From CAYOSU01 sp964541255 (GTDB lineage: Bacteria > Bacillota > Clostridia > Christensenellales > CAMQZB01), in contig CAZIPL010000038.1 in the NCBI GenBank assembly GCA_964541255.1, positions 1 through 14,073 on the forward strand: a stretch of 14,073 nucleotides of DNA, read 5' to 3'. The notes under the pieces are model-generated. The model was not told the DNA's origin and made no database searches. It was given only the letters and a program-made list of their open reading frames with translations. Each line of letters opens with the position of its first letter. Within the stretch, counting starts at the first letter, position 1. The position numbers and the translations under genes were made by a program. This document shows, piece by piece, positions 6,436-13,820 of this stretch.

Positions 6436-7538
6436 ATAACTTTAATAAGGTCAACCAAAATCGCAAAACCTATCAAGAACACAAAGCCCGCGAAATTGAC
6501 TATTCCCTCGATTTTTTTGTTAATCGCCTTGCCTCTTATCCATTCGATGACGGTGAAAAGCACTTTGCAACCGTCAAGCGCAGGTATGGGAAGAAGGTTA
6601 AATACCGCAAGATTTACTCCGATAAGGGTGATTATTTCCAAAAGCTGTCTGAATCCATAGGACGCAATCTCCGCCGTTATCGTTATCGTCGAAACGGGTC
6701 CCGACAAAGAATCGAGCGCGATTTTGCCCGTGAAAAGCTGACCGATAACAGAAAGCACTTCTCCCGCCATTTTGAAGCAATATACGTTTGCTCTTCCTAA
6801 ACTTTCGAAAAATCCGAATTTATATAACGCCGAGCTTTGAAGTATACCAAGCCCCGTCGCGTGAGTTTCGACGGCATTGCCGTCTGCATCTTTATACGAA
6901 AGAACGTAGTCTCTTATTTTCGCTTTAACGTTCATCCTTTCGCCGTTTCGAACGATCTCGATATCAACCAAAGCTTCGGGAGTTTCCGCGGCTTTTTTGA
7001 GAACGTTGGTAAGCTCCGTCGGCATATATATGTCATATCCGTTGACAGCCAAAATAATATCGTTTTCTTGCAAAACGTATTCTTGCGGCGTATTTACTCC
7101 CACATCGTCGGGAAGCACTTGCCCTACCGAAAACACATACTGTCCCGAAACGGAAAAAGTGACGATGACTATCAAAACCGTCACGAAAAAGTTCATAAAC
7201 GCACCTGCCAAAAGCACGATTATCCTCTTCCACGGCGCTTGCTTTTCAAAAGATTTTTCGCTTGCCGATTCCTCGTCCTCTCCCTCGAACGCACAATAGC
7301 CCCCTAAGGGCAACAGCCTTACCGAAAAAAGTTCGCCGCTTTTCATCGGGCGCTTGAAAATCGCAGGGCCGAAGCCTATCGCAAATTCGTTTATCTTAAA
7401 GCCGAGCTTTTTGCCGGCGACGTAATGCCCGAATTCGTGAATGGTTACCATGAAAAGCAGAACCGCCAACGCTTCGAGTGCGTAAAGAACAGAACCGAAA
7501 AAAGATGAAATTGTCGCTAAGTTGTTTATCATTTTCAT
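6432..7538 (-). CDS. rseP: RseP/RasP-type site-2 protease (intramembrane zinc metalloprotease)
   Basis: Site-2 proteases cut membrane proteins within the bilayer, for example anti-sigma factors and remnant signal peptides. The 368-residue product has the first membrane segment (~18-40) carrying the zinc motif HEFGH (34-38). A second hydrophobic segment lies at ~104-130 and a single PDZ-like domain at ~135-205. A third segment at ~298-318 runs into NLLPIPALDG (314-323), which carries the third zinc ligand Asp, and a last segment follows at ~346-366. One PDZ domain and this length fit the Firmicutes form; E. coli RseP has two. The ATG overlaps the dxr stop (ATGA), and its own stop overlaps the ispG ATG. 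A second ATG two codons in could also serve as the start. The substrate cannot be told from the window. Confidence 0.96.
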   Translation of the reverse strand: MKMINNLATISSFFGSVLYALEALAVLLFMVTIHEFGHYVAGKKLGFKINEFAIGFGPAIFKRPMKSGELFSVRLLPLGGYCAFEGEDEESASEKSFEKQAPWKRIIVLLAGAFMNFFVTVLIVIVTFSVSGQYVFSVGQVLPDDVGVNTPQEYVLQENDIILAVNGYDIYMPTELTNVLKKAAETPEALVDIEIVRNGERMNVKAKIRDYVLSYKDADGNAVETHATGLGILQSSALYKFGFFESLGRANVYCFKMAGEVLSVIGQLFTGKIALDSLSGPVSTITITAEIASYGFRQLLEIITLIGVNLAVFNLLPIPALDGCKVLFTVIEWIRGKAINKKIEGIVNFAGFVFLIGFAILVDLIKVI

Positions 7539-8626
7539 TTCAAAATAAATTCTCTTGCCGCATTCCTTGCTATCTCGTCGGCCAATAACACGTTTTCAAG
7601 AGAAAATTTCGGAAGCGAGACGGAATCGACTGTTTTTTCGACTACGTCATATATATCCGAGAACCCTATTTCCCCTTTCAAAAACGCCTCGACGGCTATT
7701 TCGTCCGCAGACGAAAACGCAAGCGGAAAGAACCCGCCTTTATTATATGCTTTTCGAGCTAATTTTACGAAAGGGAATACTTCTTCGTCAAGCGAATAAA
7801 AGGACAGCTTTCTTAAATTAGCAAGGTCAAGAGCGTTTACTTTCGTATCGAGCCTTTCGGGATAAGAAAGCGCAAGCTGAATAGGAATCTCCATTGTCGG
7901 ATAAGACATCTCGCAAATCACCGCGTTGTCTTTATATTCAACCAAGGAATGCACTACGCTTTCCCTATGAACGACGACGTCAACCGAGCTTTCGGGGACC
8001 TCGAAAAGCTTGCACGCTTCGATAACCTCCAAGCCCTTATTCATCATCGTCGCAGAATCGACTGTGATTTTCTTCCCCATTTTCCACGTCGGATGAGAAA
8101 GAGCCTCATTTACCGTTACGCACTTTATTTCTTCTTTACTCTTTCCGAAAAACGGACCGCCGCTTGCGGTGAGAATAATTCTCTTAACATCCTCTTTTCT
8201 TCCCGAAAAAAGCGACTGCCAAACCGCGCTATGCTCGCTGTCAACGGGGAACACCGTTGCGCCGTGCTTTTTTATCAACGGCAAAAGAAGTTCCCACGCG
8301 GCAACCACGCATTCTTTATTCGCAAGCGCGATTCTTTTGCCCGCTTTGATTGACTCTAATAGATATGGAAAAGCAGAAAGCCCGGATGAAGCTATAACGA
8401 CGACGTCGGCGTCTTTCAAGGAAGCGAGCTTATAACAGCTTTCGCCGTCTTCGCAAAACAGCCCCAGATCGCCTACGGAAAACTCGGACGATTGAGACTG
8501 TAAAAGTGTTTTATTGTTGTTGGAAGCAAGGGCAATTGCCTTAAAACGGTCGGGGTAATTTTTGATAACGTCAAGCGTTTGTCTGCCGATAGATCCCGTG
8601 CTTCCGATTATTGCGATTTTTTTCAT
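7535..8626 (-). CDS. dxr: 1-deoxy-D-xylulose 5-phosphate reductoisomerase
   Basis: Dxr makes MEP from DXP with NADPH, the first committed step of the methylerythritol phosphate pathway. The 363-residue protein shows the NADPH motif GSTGSIG (8-14), ALANKE (100-105), VDSEHSA (128-134, metal ligands D129 and E131), LTASGGPF (152-159), HPTWKMG (178-184) and MMNKGLE (194-200, ligand E200). Mild differences from the common consensus are HRES where HPQS is usual (220-223) and SSADE where NAANE is usual (305-309). The frame is open further upstream inside cdsA, but ATG 8626 is the only start that puts the Rossmann motif at the N terminus. It follows the cdsA stop by four bases. The ribosome site is weak, so coupling is likely. 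The stop overlaps the rseP ATG. Confidence 0.97.
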   Translation of the reverse strand: MKKIAIIGSTGSIGRQTLDVIKNYPDRFKAIALASNNNKTLLQSQSSEFSVGDLGLFCEDGESCYKLASLKDADVVVIASSGLSAFPYLLESIKAGKRIALANKECVVAAWELLLPLIKKHGATVFPVDSEHSAVWQSLFSGRKEDVKRIILTASGGPFFGKSKEEIKCVTVNEALSHPTWKMGKKITVDSATMMNKGLEVIEACKLFEVPESSVDVVVHRESVVHSLVEYKDNAVICEMSYPTMEIPIQLALSYPERLDTKVNALDLANLRKLSFYSLDEEVFPFVKLARKAYNKGGFFPLAFSSADEIAVEAFLKGEIGFSDIYDVVEKTVDSVSLPKFSLENVLLADEIARNAAREFILK

Positions 8627-8630
8627 AGAC

Positions 8631-9485
8631 TTAACCGTATACAAGGAATACTTTGAAATATATATATGTAGCGAAAACGACGAATAGCACTCCGTCGAAG
8701 CGGTCGAGTATTCCGCCGTGACCGGGGATAACGCGCCCCATGTCCTTGATATTGACGCTTCGCTTGATACTGCTCTCGACAAGGTCTCCGAATTCCGTCA
8801 AAACCGCGCCGATAACTCCGTATACGAGGAAGAACAGCCAATTCGCGTTGCCGCCCAAGTCGAGCTTTATTGCATATTTCGACACGAAATATACCGCCAT
8901 AGAGCCGATAATTCCGCCGATAATTCCGCCGATTGCACCAGATATGGTCTTATTCGGGCTTATTGTCGGGCAAAGTTTAGGACCTTTCACCGTCGAGCCG
9001 ACAAGATATGCACCTACGTCGCAACACGGCCCCGTCAAGAATATGAGAAGCAATGCCGCTGTTCCTTGATTCACCCAATGGTTTATCTCGAAAAGGAACG
9101 AGAAGAGCATTATCGGATAAATCCCCACAAGCACCGCCGACGCCAAGTTTTGAAGTCCGTACCCTTTGTTATATATGCTGGCAACCGCCGTCGCCCAGAA
9201 ATATACGAAAAACAGCGTATATAGCGCGGTCATTCCTCCCAAGAAATAGTAGCTTGGCAAGGTCAAAAAAACAAAGAACGCGATTATCGCATAATTTGTT
9301 TTCGTCAAATAATCTCTGAGCGCTCTGCACATCTCGATAGTGCCCATAGACATCAATAGCAGAACAAAAATGTCGAACCACAATAAAGATGCCTCTCTTA
9401 AGAACAACGCTCCGCCGACGAAAATAACGAATATCGCTCCGCCGACCGTTCTGATTTTTAAGTTGCCGCCGCCTTTTTTACTCAC
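8631..9485 (-). CDS. cdsA: Phosphatidate cytidylyltransferase (CDP-diglyceride synthase)
   Basis: CdsA is a polytopic membrane enzyme that converts phosphatidic acid and CTP to CDP-diacylglycerol, the branch point to acidic phospholipids. The 284-residue protein has about eight hydrophobic segments from residue ~12 onward. It has the LCPTISPNKTISGAIGG region (~171-187) and the family signature near the C terminus: S239, K241-R242, K247-D248 and PGHGGILDRFDG (254-265). The start is GTG at 9485, overlapping the uppS stop as GTGA, with GGAAAGG a few bases upstream inside uppS. The stop lies four bases before dxr. The uppS-cdsA-dxr order is the usual one in Firmicutes. No key signature residue is missing. 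Confidence 0.97.
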   Translation of the reverse strand: MSKKGGGNLKIRTVGGAIFVIFVGGALFLREASLLWFDIFVLLLMSMGTIEMCRALRDYLTKTNYAIIAFFVFLTLPSYYFLGGMTALYTLFFVYFWATAVASIYNKGYGLQNLASAVLVGIYPIMLFSFLFEINHWVNQGTAALLLIFLTGPCCDVGAYLVGSTVKGPKLCPTISPNKTISGAIGGIIGGIIGSMAVYFVSKYAIKLDLGGNANWLFFLVYGVIGAVLTEFGDLVESSIKRSVNIKDMGRVIPGHGGILDRFDGVLFVVFATYIYFKVFLVYG

Positions 9486-10171
9486 TTGGTTACCTTTCCG
9501 AAACGCCTGTCGCGCCCGTAATAATCTTCTATGGCTTTATCTAACTCTTCGCCGTCAAAATCAGGCCAAAGCACGGGAGTAAAATACAACTCCGAATACG
9601 CGCCTTGATATATCATGAAGTTAGAAAGCCTCATTTCGCCGCTCGTTCTTATGATAAGATCGGGATCGGGTAAGCCGCTTGTGTCGAGAAATTCTCCGAA
9701 ATTCTCTTCCGTAAGCTTAACTCCCGCATTTTCGGCTCGCCTTATCGCTCTGACGATCTCGTCTTTGCCGCCGTAATTAAGTCCGATGTTTATGGTAAGA
9801 GTTTTACCGTTTGCCGTCTTTTTTTCGGCTTCTTCGATACTTTCCCTGACGTCGTCGTTAAAATAGGACAAATCGCCCATCGTGCGTATTTTAGCGTCGC
9901 GTTTTATCGCTTCGTCTTTATAGCGCACCATAAAGCTTTTTAGTATCGACACCAAAGAATCGAGCTCTTCTTTATCTCTGTTTTTGTTCTCTGTCGAGAA
10001 CGCATAAAGCGAAAGATACGGAATCCCTCTTTCGAGGCATCTTTCTATAACGGAAAGAACGCTCTTTTCTCCCGCTTTATGTCCCGCGGCTCTTGCAAGC
10101 CCGCGCTTTTGCGCCCACCTGCCGTTGCCGTCCATTATTATCGCAATGTGTTGAAGCTTTTTTTGATTCAT
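9482..10171 (-). CDS. uppS: Isoprenyl transferase / undecaprenyl diphosphate synthase
   Basis: UppS adds cis isoprene units from IPP onto farnesyl diphosphate to make C55-PP, the lipid carrier for peptidoglycan and other wall polymers. The 229-residue protein is slightly shorter than many homologues but complete. It has IIMDGNGRWA (11-20, catalytic D14), HKAGEKSV (31-38), LYAFSTEN (55-62), NIGLNYGGKDEI (128-139), and DPDLIIRTSGE (169-179) with RLSNF and E194 in YSELYF. The usual ENW motif reads ENK, a substitution at an otherwise often aromatic position. The ATG at 10171 overlaps the stop of the preceding small gene as ATGA and has no clear ribosome site, so translation probably depends on that gene. 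Its stop overlaps the cdsA GTG. Confidence 0.97.
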   Translation of the reverse strand: MNQKKLQHIAIIMDGNGRWAQKRGLARAAGHKAGEKSVLSVIERCLERGIPYLSLYAFSTENKNRDKEELDSLVSILKSFMVRYKDEAIKRDAKIRTMGDLSYFNDDVRESIEEAEKKTANGKTLTINIGLNYGGKDEIVRAIRRAENAGVKLTEENFGEFLDTSGLPDPDLIIRTSGEMRLSNFMIYQGAYSELYFTPVLWPDFDGEELDKAIEDYYGRDRRFGKVTK

Positions 10172-10350
10172 AGTTTGAAGTTAGAAAATACAAGCTCGAC
10201 CGTATCGTCGCTTAAGTACCGTTCTCTTATGCAAAGGAAATACTCGTTTCCCTCGGCGCGCTTGTCGGTATAATATATCTTTTGTATTTTTTTACCCTCT
10301 TTCAAAGCAAGCTCGTCCGCATCGCGCTCGTTCCTTGCAATGAAGGTCAT
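10168..10350 (-). CDS. Small uncharacterised protein between frr and uppS
   Basis: I do not recognise this 60-residue protein. It is soluble in appearance, strongly charged and without a membrane segment or signal peptide. The first half is Lys/Glu/Asp-rich (ERDADELALKEGKKIQ) and the second half looks beta-rich (EYFLCIRERYL, TVELVFSNF). There is one cysteine at about residue 41. Reality is supported by context: its ATG shares one base with the frr stop (TGATG) and its stop overlaps the uppS ATG (ATGA). It therefore fills the gap exactly, and uppS, which lacks its own ribosome site, would need it for coupling. A weak AGAGGT lies 12 bases before the start. Firmicutes operons commonly have uppS directly after frr, so this is an added gene. 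No function is proposed. Confidence 0.75.
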   Translation of the reverse strand: MTFIARNERDADELALKEGKKIQKIYYTDKRAEGNEYFLCIRERYLSDDTVELVFSNFKL

Positions 10351-10925
10351 CAGACGCTCATTACCTCTTTTTCTTTGTCTGCATAGATCTTATCTATGTT
10401 TTCGATATGCTTAGCGATGATTTTCTCCATCTCTTTCTCGCAAGCAGCCGCCTCGTCTTCGGTAATTTCCTTGGCAGTTTTCATCTTCTTAATCTTGTCG
10501 AGAGTGTCGCGTCTTATGTTTCTGAGCGCGACTTTGGAATCTTCTGCCATAGACTTACACTGCTTAACGAGCTCTTTTCTTCTTTCCTCCGTTACCTGAG
10601 GGAACACGAGACGAATGATTTTGCCGTCGTTAGAGGGCGTAAGTCCGATGTTCGCAGCCAAAATTGCCTTTTCGACCTTGCTTACCATGCTTGCGTCCCA
10701 CGGAGTGATCGTGATCATTCTCGATTCGGGAACGGCGATATTGCCCACCTGATTGATAGGCGACTGCTGTCCGTAATAATCAACCGTGATTTTGTCTAAG
10801 ATGTGAGGATTTGCTCTGCCCGTTCTGATGTTGGTGTACTCGGAAAGCAAAACATCCTCCGTCTTTGTCATTTTTTCTTCGTTTTCAAGAAATAACATTT
10901 CCAATTCTTCTGTCGAATACTGCAT
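10350..10925 (-). CDS. frr: Ribosome recycling factor
   Basis: RRF, with EF-G, splits post-termination ribosomes. The 191-residue protein has the standard features: a helix leading to IRTGRANPHILDKI (~33-46), VDYYGQQSPINQV, AVPESRMITITPWD, GLTPSNDGKIIRLVFPQVTEERRKEL in the middle, and a C-terminal helix ending KDKEKEVM-like (ADKEKEVMSV). The N terminus is a few residues longer than the B. subtilis protein. ATG 10925 is kept because AGGGGG lies about nine bases upstream, though ATG at codon 10 is possible. It starts 14 bases after pyrH, the normal pairing, and its TGA shares a base with the next ATG. Confidence 0.97.
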   Translation of the reverse strand: MQYSTEELEMLFLENEEKMTKTEDVLLSEYTNIRTGRANPHILDKITVDYYGQQSPINQVGNIAVPESRMITITPWDASMVSKVEKAILAANIGLTPSNDGKIIRLVFPQVTEERRKELVKQCKSMAEDSKVALRNIRRDTLDKIKKMKTAKEITEDEAAACEKEMEKIIAKHIENIDKIYADKEKEVMSV

Positions 10926-10939
10926 AAAATTCGTCCCCC

Positions 10940-11635
10940 TTATTTGATTATCGTTCCGATTTTTTCTCCGTTTGCCGCTTTAATAATGCTATCCTCGTCG
11001 GAAAGCGCAAACGCAATTATAGGAATATTGTTTTCCATGCACATGGAAACCGCCGTGGTATCCATCGCTTTAAGCCCTTTTTTGATGACGTCCATATACG
11101 AAATTTCGTCAAACTTCTTCGCGTCCTTGTTTACTTTCGGATCGGAATCGTATATGCCGTCTACGTTTTTCGCAAGAAGTATCGCGTCCGCGCCTATTTC
11201 CGCCGCACGAAGCGCCGCCGCCGTATCTGTCGTGAAATAAGGATTGCCCGTTCCGCAACCGAAAATAACGACTCTGCCTTTTTCGAAATGCCTTATTGCC
11301 TTTCTCAAAATATAAGGCTCCGCTACTCTCGTTATCGAAAGCGCCGTCTGAACTCTCGTCGGAATTCCGTGGCGTTCGAGCGCGTCCTGCATTGCAAGCG
11401 CATTCATGACAGTCGCCATCATTCCCATATGGTCGGCTGTGGATCTATCCATATTGGAGCCTTGTCTTCCTCTCCAGAAATTGCCTCCGCCGACGATTAT
11501 GCCTACGTCCGTGCCGTTTTCTCTTACCTTTGCGATTTCCTCTACCATCTTGTCGATAGTGCTATCGTCAAGTCCGAAGCCTTTGTCGCCGGCAAGAGCC
11601 TCTCCCGACAGCTTCAAGATGATCCTTTTATACAT
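10940..11635 (-). CDS. pyrH: UMP kinase
   Basis: PyrH phosphorylates UMP to UDP and is an essential step for RNA and cell-wall sugar nucleotides. The 231-residue protein is of the bacterial amino-acid-kinase fold. It shows KLSGEAL (7-13), VGGGNFWRGR, DHMGMMATVMNALA, GTGNPYFTTDTAAALRA, LLAKNVDGIYDSDP and a C-terminal ANGEKIGTII. The reading frame is open 12 codons further upstream, but ATG 11635 is chosen because GGAGG lies six bases before it and the protein then begins MYKRIILKLSGE like its homologues. It is the first gene of the second transcription unit, preceded by a predicted promoter and separated from tsf by a terminator. Confidence 0.97.
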   Translation of the reverse strand: MYKRIILKLSGEALAGDKGFGLDDSTIDKMVEEIAKVRENGTDVGIIVGGGNFWRGRQGSNMDRSTADHMGMMATVMNALAMQDALERHGIPTRVQTALSITRVAEPYILRKAIRHFEKGRVVIFGCGTGNPYFTTDTAAALRAAEIGADAILLAKNVDGIYDSDPKVNKDAKKFDEISYMDVIKKGLKAMDTTAVSMCMENNIPIIAFALSDEDSIIKAANGEKIGTIIK

Positions 11636-11721
11636 AAAATTCCTCCGTTCGTTGATTTTCAAAAGCCCCAAACAACTTTTTGGAAGCTCGTTTTCGAACT
11701 TTTCGTTTTACTTCGCCTTTT

Positions 11722-11750
11722 ATCATAGCATATTTTTGACATTATAGCAA
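11722..11750 (-). promoter_or_regulatory. Predicted sigma-A promoter of the pyrH-frr-...-ispG unit
   Basis: On the minus strand TTGCTA (11745-11750) and TATGAT (11722-11727) are 17 bases apart, with a TG one base before the -10 (extended -10). The start would be near 11715, giving a leader of about 80 nt. A second extended -10, TGCTATAAT (11741-11749), lies just upstream without a good -35 and could be an alternative. Confidence 0.5.
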
Positions 11751-11921
11751 TACTTTTTTGCGGTCTCTTTTGCCCGTACTCCTTTTTTGATTTCTTTTTA
11801 GAAATCCTTATCTGCATTCTTTCTAGCAATTTAGCCCCTTAAAAAAGCTTCTATATACGCTATAAAAGACAAATTCTTAATACCACCGACAAAAATATCG
11901 CCGTTTCGCGTTTTTAAGTAC

Positions 11922-11951
11922 AAAAAAAAGAGCTCTTGAAAAAGAGCTCTT
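11922..11951 (-). terminator. Intrinsic terminator after tsf
   Basis: On the minus strand AAGAGCTC (11944-11951) pairs with GAGCTCTT (11928-11935) around an 8-base loop. The stem runs straight into a T tract (eight T residues at 11922-11929, the first two being stem bases). It starts ten bases past the tsf stop and separates rpsB-tsf from pyrH. Confidence 0.88.
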
Positions 11952-11961
11952 AATTTTTTAA

Positions 11962-12624
11962 TTATTTGCTAGCCTTAGCGATCTGCTCTGCAACTTCTGC
12001 AGCAAGGTCGTTTGTCTTTTTCTCAAGACCTTCACCCATTTCATAACGAACGAAACGGCGAACAACAATCTTCTCTCCGATTGCTGCGGTAGCTTCGCTG
12101 ATAATGTCGGAAACCGTTTTGGACGGATCGCGAACAAATTTCTGATCGAGGAGGCAGATTTCTTCGAAGAACTTATTGATACGTCCTTCAACCATCTTCT
12201 CGATAACTGCAGCCGGCTTGGGTTTAGGCTCGTTCATAGCCTGAGCTCTGATGATCTCTTTTTCCTGCTCGACTCTTGCAGCATCAACCTCTTCACGGCT
12301 AACATATTCGGGTTTGCTTGCAGCGATATGCATCGAAAGATCCTTAACGAGTCTGAGGAACGTATCGGAACGTGCAACGAAGTCTGTTTCGCAGTTTACT
12401 TCGATAAGAACGCCGATCTTTCCGCCCATGTGAATGTAGCTTCCTACAACGCCTTCGGATGCGATTTTGCCCGCACGCTTAGCTGCCGTAGCCATTCCCT
12501 TTTCACGAAGAAGAACGATTGCCTTTTCGATGTCGCCGTTGGTTTCGGTAAGAGCCTTTTTGCAGTCCATCATACCTACGCCTGTCTTAGCGCGCAAATC
12601 CATAACGTCTTTTGCTGTAAACAT
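11962..12624 (-). CDS. tsf: Elongation factor Ts
   Basis: EF-Ts is the nucleotide exchange factor of EF-Tu. The 220-residue protein has the UBA-like N-terminal domain (~1-45, with RAKTGVGMMDCKKAL at 11-25), then the core with the EF-Tu-contacting motif ETDFVAR (79-85). A shortened core follows, and the C-terminal coiled region ends with VVRRFVRYEMGEG. It is markedly shorter than the roughly 290-residue B. subtilis protein and resembles the compact form seen in Thermus and some Clostridia. AAGGAGA lies about seven bases before the ATG. It follows rpsB by 28 bases and ends ten bases before a terminator, so rpsB-tsf is a two-gene unit. Confidence 0.97.
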   Translation of the reverse strand: MFTAKDVMDLRAKTGVGMMDCKKALTETNGDIEKAIVLLREKGMATAAKRAGKIASEGVVGSYIHMGGKIGVLIEVNCETDFVARSDTFLRLVKDLSMHIAASKPEYVSREEVDAARVEQEKEIIRAQAMNEPKPKPAAVIEKMVEGRINKFFEEICLLDQKFVRDPSKTVSDIISEATAAIGEKIVVRRFVRYEMGEGLEKKTNDLAAEVAEQIAKASK

Positions 12625-12652
12625 ATTTATCTCCTTATAAAACTACTCTTGA

Positions 12653-13408
12653 TTAAGCTTCTTCGACAACAGCTGCTTCTTCAGCAACTTCTTGCTCTGC
12701 GATTTCCTGCTTAACCTCTCCTGCTTCGCCTTGTCTTCCTTCGATAACAGCGTCTGCAACCATACCTGCAATAAGCTTAACAGCTCTGATTGCGTCGTCG
12801 TTTCCGGGGATTACGTAATCGATATCGTCAGGATCGCAGTTCGTATCCGTGATAGCGATGATAGGAATGTTAAGGTTCTTAGCTTCCTTAACGGCGATCT
12901 GCTCCTTGTGAGGATCTACGATGAAGATTGCATCGGGGATCGTACGCATTTCTCTGATACCGCCGAGGTTCGTGAGAAGTTTTTCTCTCTCGTTCTTCAA
13001 AGCGGCAACTTCTTTCTTGGGAAGAAGATTGAACTCGCCCATCTGCTCCATCTGGTCGATCTGGTTGAGTCTTTCGATTCTCGTACGAATCGTCTTGAAG
13101 TTGGTAAGCGTACCGCCGAGCCATCTGCTGTTGATGTAGTACATACCGCATCTTTCAGCTTCTTCCTTGATAGCGTCGGTAGCCTGTTTTTTCGTTCCTA
13201 CGAAAAGGATCTTCTTTCCTTTTGCGGAAAGGTTAGCTACATACTTGTAAGCTTCCTCTGCAAGAACAACGGTCTTCTGCAAGTCGATGATGTAAATCTC
13301 GTTTCTCGAAGCGTAGATATACTTTTTCATCTTGGGGTTCCAGCGTTTTGTCTGGTGTCCGAAGTGAACGCCAGCTTCCAAAAGCTGCTTCATTGTTAAT
13401 ACCGGCAT
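12653..13408 (-). CDS. rpsB: 30S ribosomal protein S2
   Basis: S2 is a late-assembling 30S protein near the mRNA exit side of the subunit. The 251-residue protein begins MPVLTMKQLLEAGVHFGHQTKRWNPKM, written here in two parts because of length: MPVLTMKQLLEAG, then VHFGHQTKRWNPKM. It contains the conserved YINSRWLGGTLTNF, DAIFIVDPHKEQIAVKEA and IPIIAITDTNCDPDDIDYVI (the last block is residues ~178-197). It ends in a Glu/Ala-rich acidic tail of about 25 residues, common in Clostridia. AGGAGG lies eight bases before the ATG at 13408. A strong promoter lies about 140 bases upstream, and the leader has repeats and hairpins that may control expression, as S2 does in other bacteria. Confidence 0.98.
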   Translation of the reverse strand: MPVLTMKQLLEAGVHFGHQTKRWNPKMKKYIYASRNEIYIIDLQKTVVLAEEAYKYVANLSAKGKKILFVGTKKQATDAIKEEAERCGMYYINSRWLGGTLTNFKTIRTRIERLNQIDQMEQMGEFNLLPKKEVAALKNEREKLLTNLGGIREMRTIPDAIFIVDPHKEQIAVKEAKNLNIPIIAITDTNCDPDDIDYVIPGNDDAIRAVKLIAGMVADAVIEGRQGEAGEVKQEIAEQEVAEEAAVVEEA

Positions 13409-13485
13409 AACATTTCCTCCTGTTTAGCCTCCCCCGCAAAACGTTAATTTTCGCTTTACAACCGAAAAAACTTCGGCAACAGAAG

Positions 13486-13546
13486 CAAATTTCGCGAGGT
13501 GTGAAATTATTTTTTTTGCACGCAAAAACCTGCGCACAAATTTCGC
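13486..13546 (-). repeat. Ten-base direct repeat in the rpsB leader
   Basis: GCGAAATTTG (minus strand) occurs at 13537-13546, right at the predicted transcript start, and again at 13486-13495, 51 bases later. Between and after the copies are two hairpins (13518-13537, 7 bp with two G-U pairs; 13462-13476, 5 bp or more). They may belong to an S2-responsive leader, but no known leader class was recognised. Confidence 0.4.
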
Positions 13547-13552
13547 TATGCC

Positions 13553-13581
13553 ATTATAACACCAAATTCTTGCTTTGGCAA
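13553..13581 (-). promoter_or_regulatory. Predicted sigma-A promoter of rpsB-tsf
   Basis: On the minus strand -35 TTGCCA (13576-13581, 5 of 6 consensus) is 17 bases from a perfect -10 TATAAT (13553-13558). Transcription would start near 13546. Confidence 0.8.
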
Positions 13582-13763
13582 TCGTTTTTGACCGAAAAAA
13601 CAACGTTTTTGATGTCTTTTAATAAATTTACGCACAAAAGAATCGACGCAAGCTTTTCAAACATTATCGATAAAACCCTATACAATCTATTTGCTTTTTT
13701 ATTTTACGTCAAAAAGAACGTTCCCCGACAATCGAATTGAAAAGTTTTTTAATCTAATTTGAA

Positions 13764-13800
13764 CAAAAGAAAATAAGTATCGCCTTTTCGGCGATACTTA
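13764..13800 (-). terminator. Intrinsic terminator after the ABC-transporter ATPase gene
   Basis: On the minus strand TAAGTATCGCC (13790-13800) pairs perfectly with GGCGATACTTA (13774-13784) around a 5-base loop, followed by TTTTCTTTTG. It lies 20 bases past the ATPase stop and insulates rpsB. Confidence 0.88.
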
Positions 13801-13820
13801 CCTTTATGAAAATTTGTTGT

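Larger units (their letters stand above)
11636..11961. other. Non-coding region between tsf and pyrH
   Basis: This 326-base AT-rich stretch holds the tsf terminator (11922-11951), a predicted pyrH promoter (11722-11750) and the pyrH ribosome site (GGAGG, 11642-11646). I see no RNA gene and no credible protein gene in the remainder. Confidence 0.7.
13409..13820. other. Non-coding region upstream of rpsB
   Basis: These 412 bases hold the terminator of the ABC ATPase (13764-13800), a strong rpsB promoter (13553-13581), a weaker possible promoter (TTGACG at 13707-13712, 17-base spacer, TAGATT at 13684-13689), and a leader of about 138 nt with two small hairpins. I see no supported protein or stable RNA gene. 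Confidence 0.7.

Noticed and set aside
8627..8782. An upstream in-frame extension of dxr by 52 codons.
   Set aside because: It lies inside cdsA, and the Rossmann GSTGSIG motif sits at residue 8 only if ATG 8626 is the start, as in all Dxr proteins.
11659..11817. A 52-codon minus-strand frame (ATG 11817, TGA 11659-11661) between tsf and pyrH, very rich in Lys and Arg.
   Set aside because: It has no convincing ribosome site, contains both candidate pyrH promoter -10 elements, and its Lys bias is what A-rich non-coding DNA gives. No family resemblance is seen.
13501..13740. A 79-codon plus-strand frame in the rpsB upstream region.
   Set aside because: No ribosome site is seen, it overlaps the strong minus-strand promoter, and the composition looks random.
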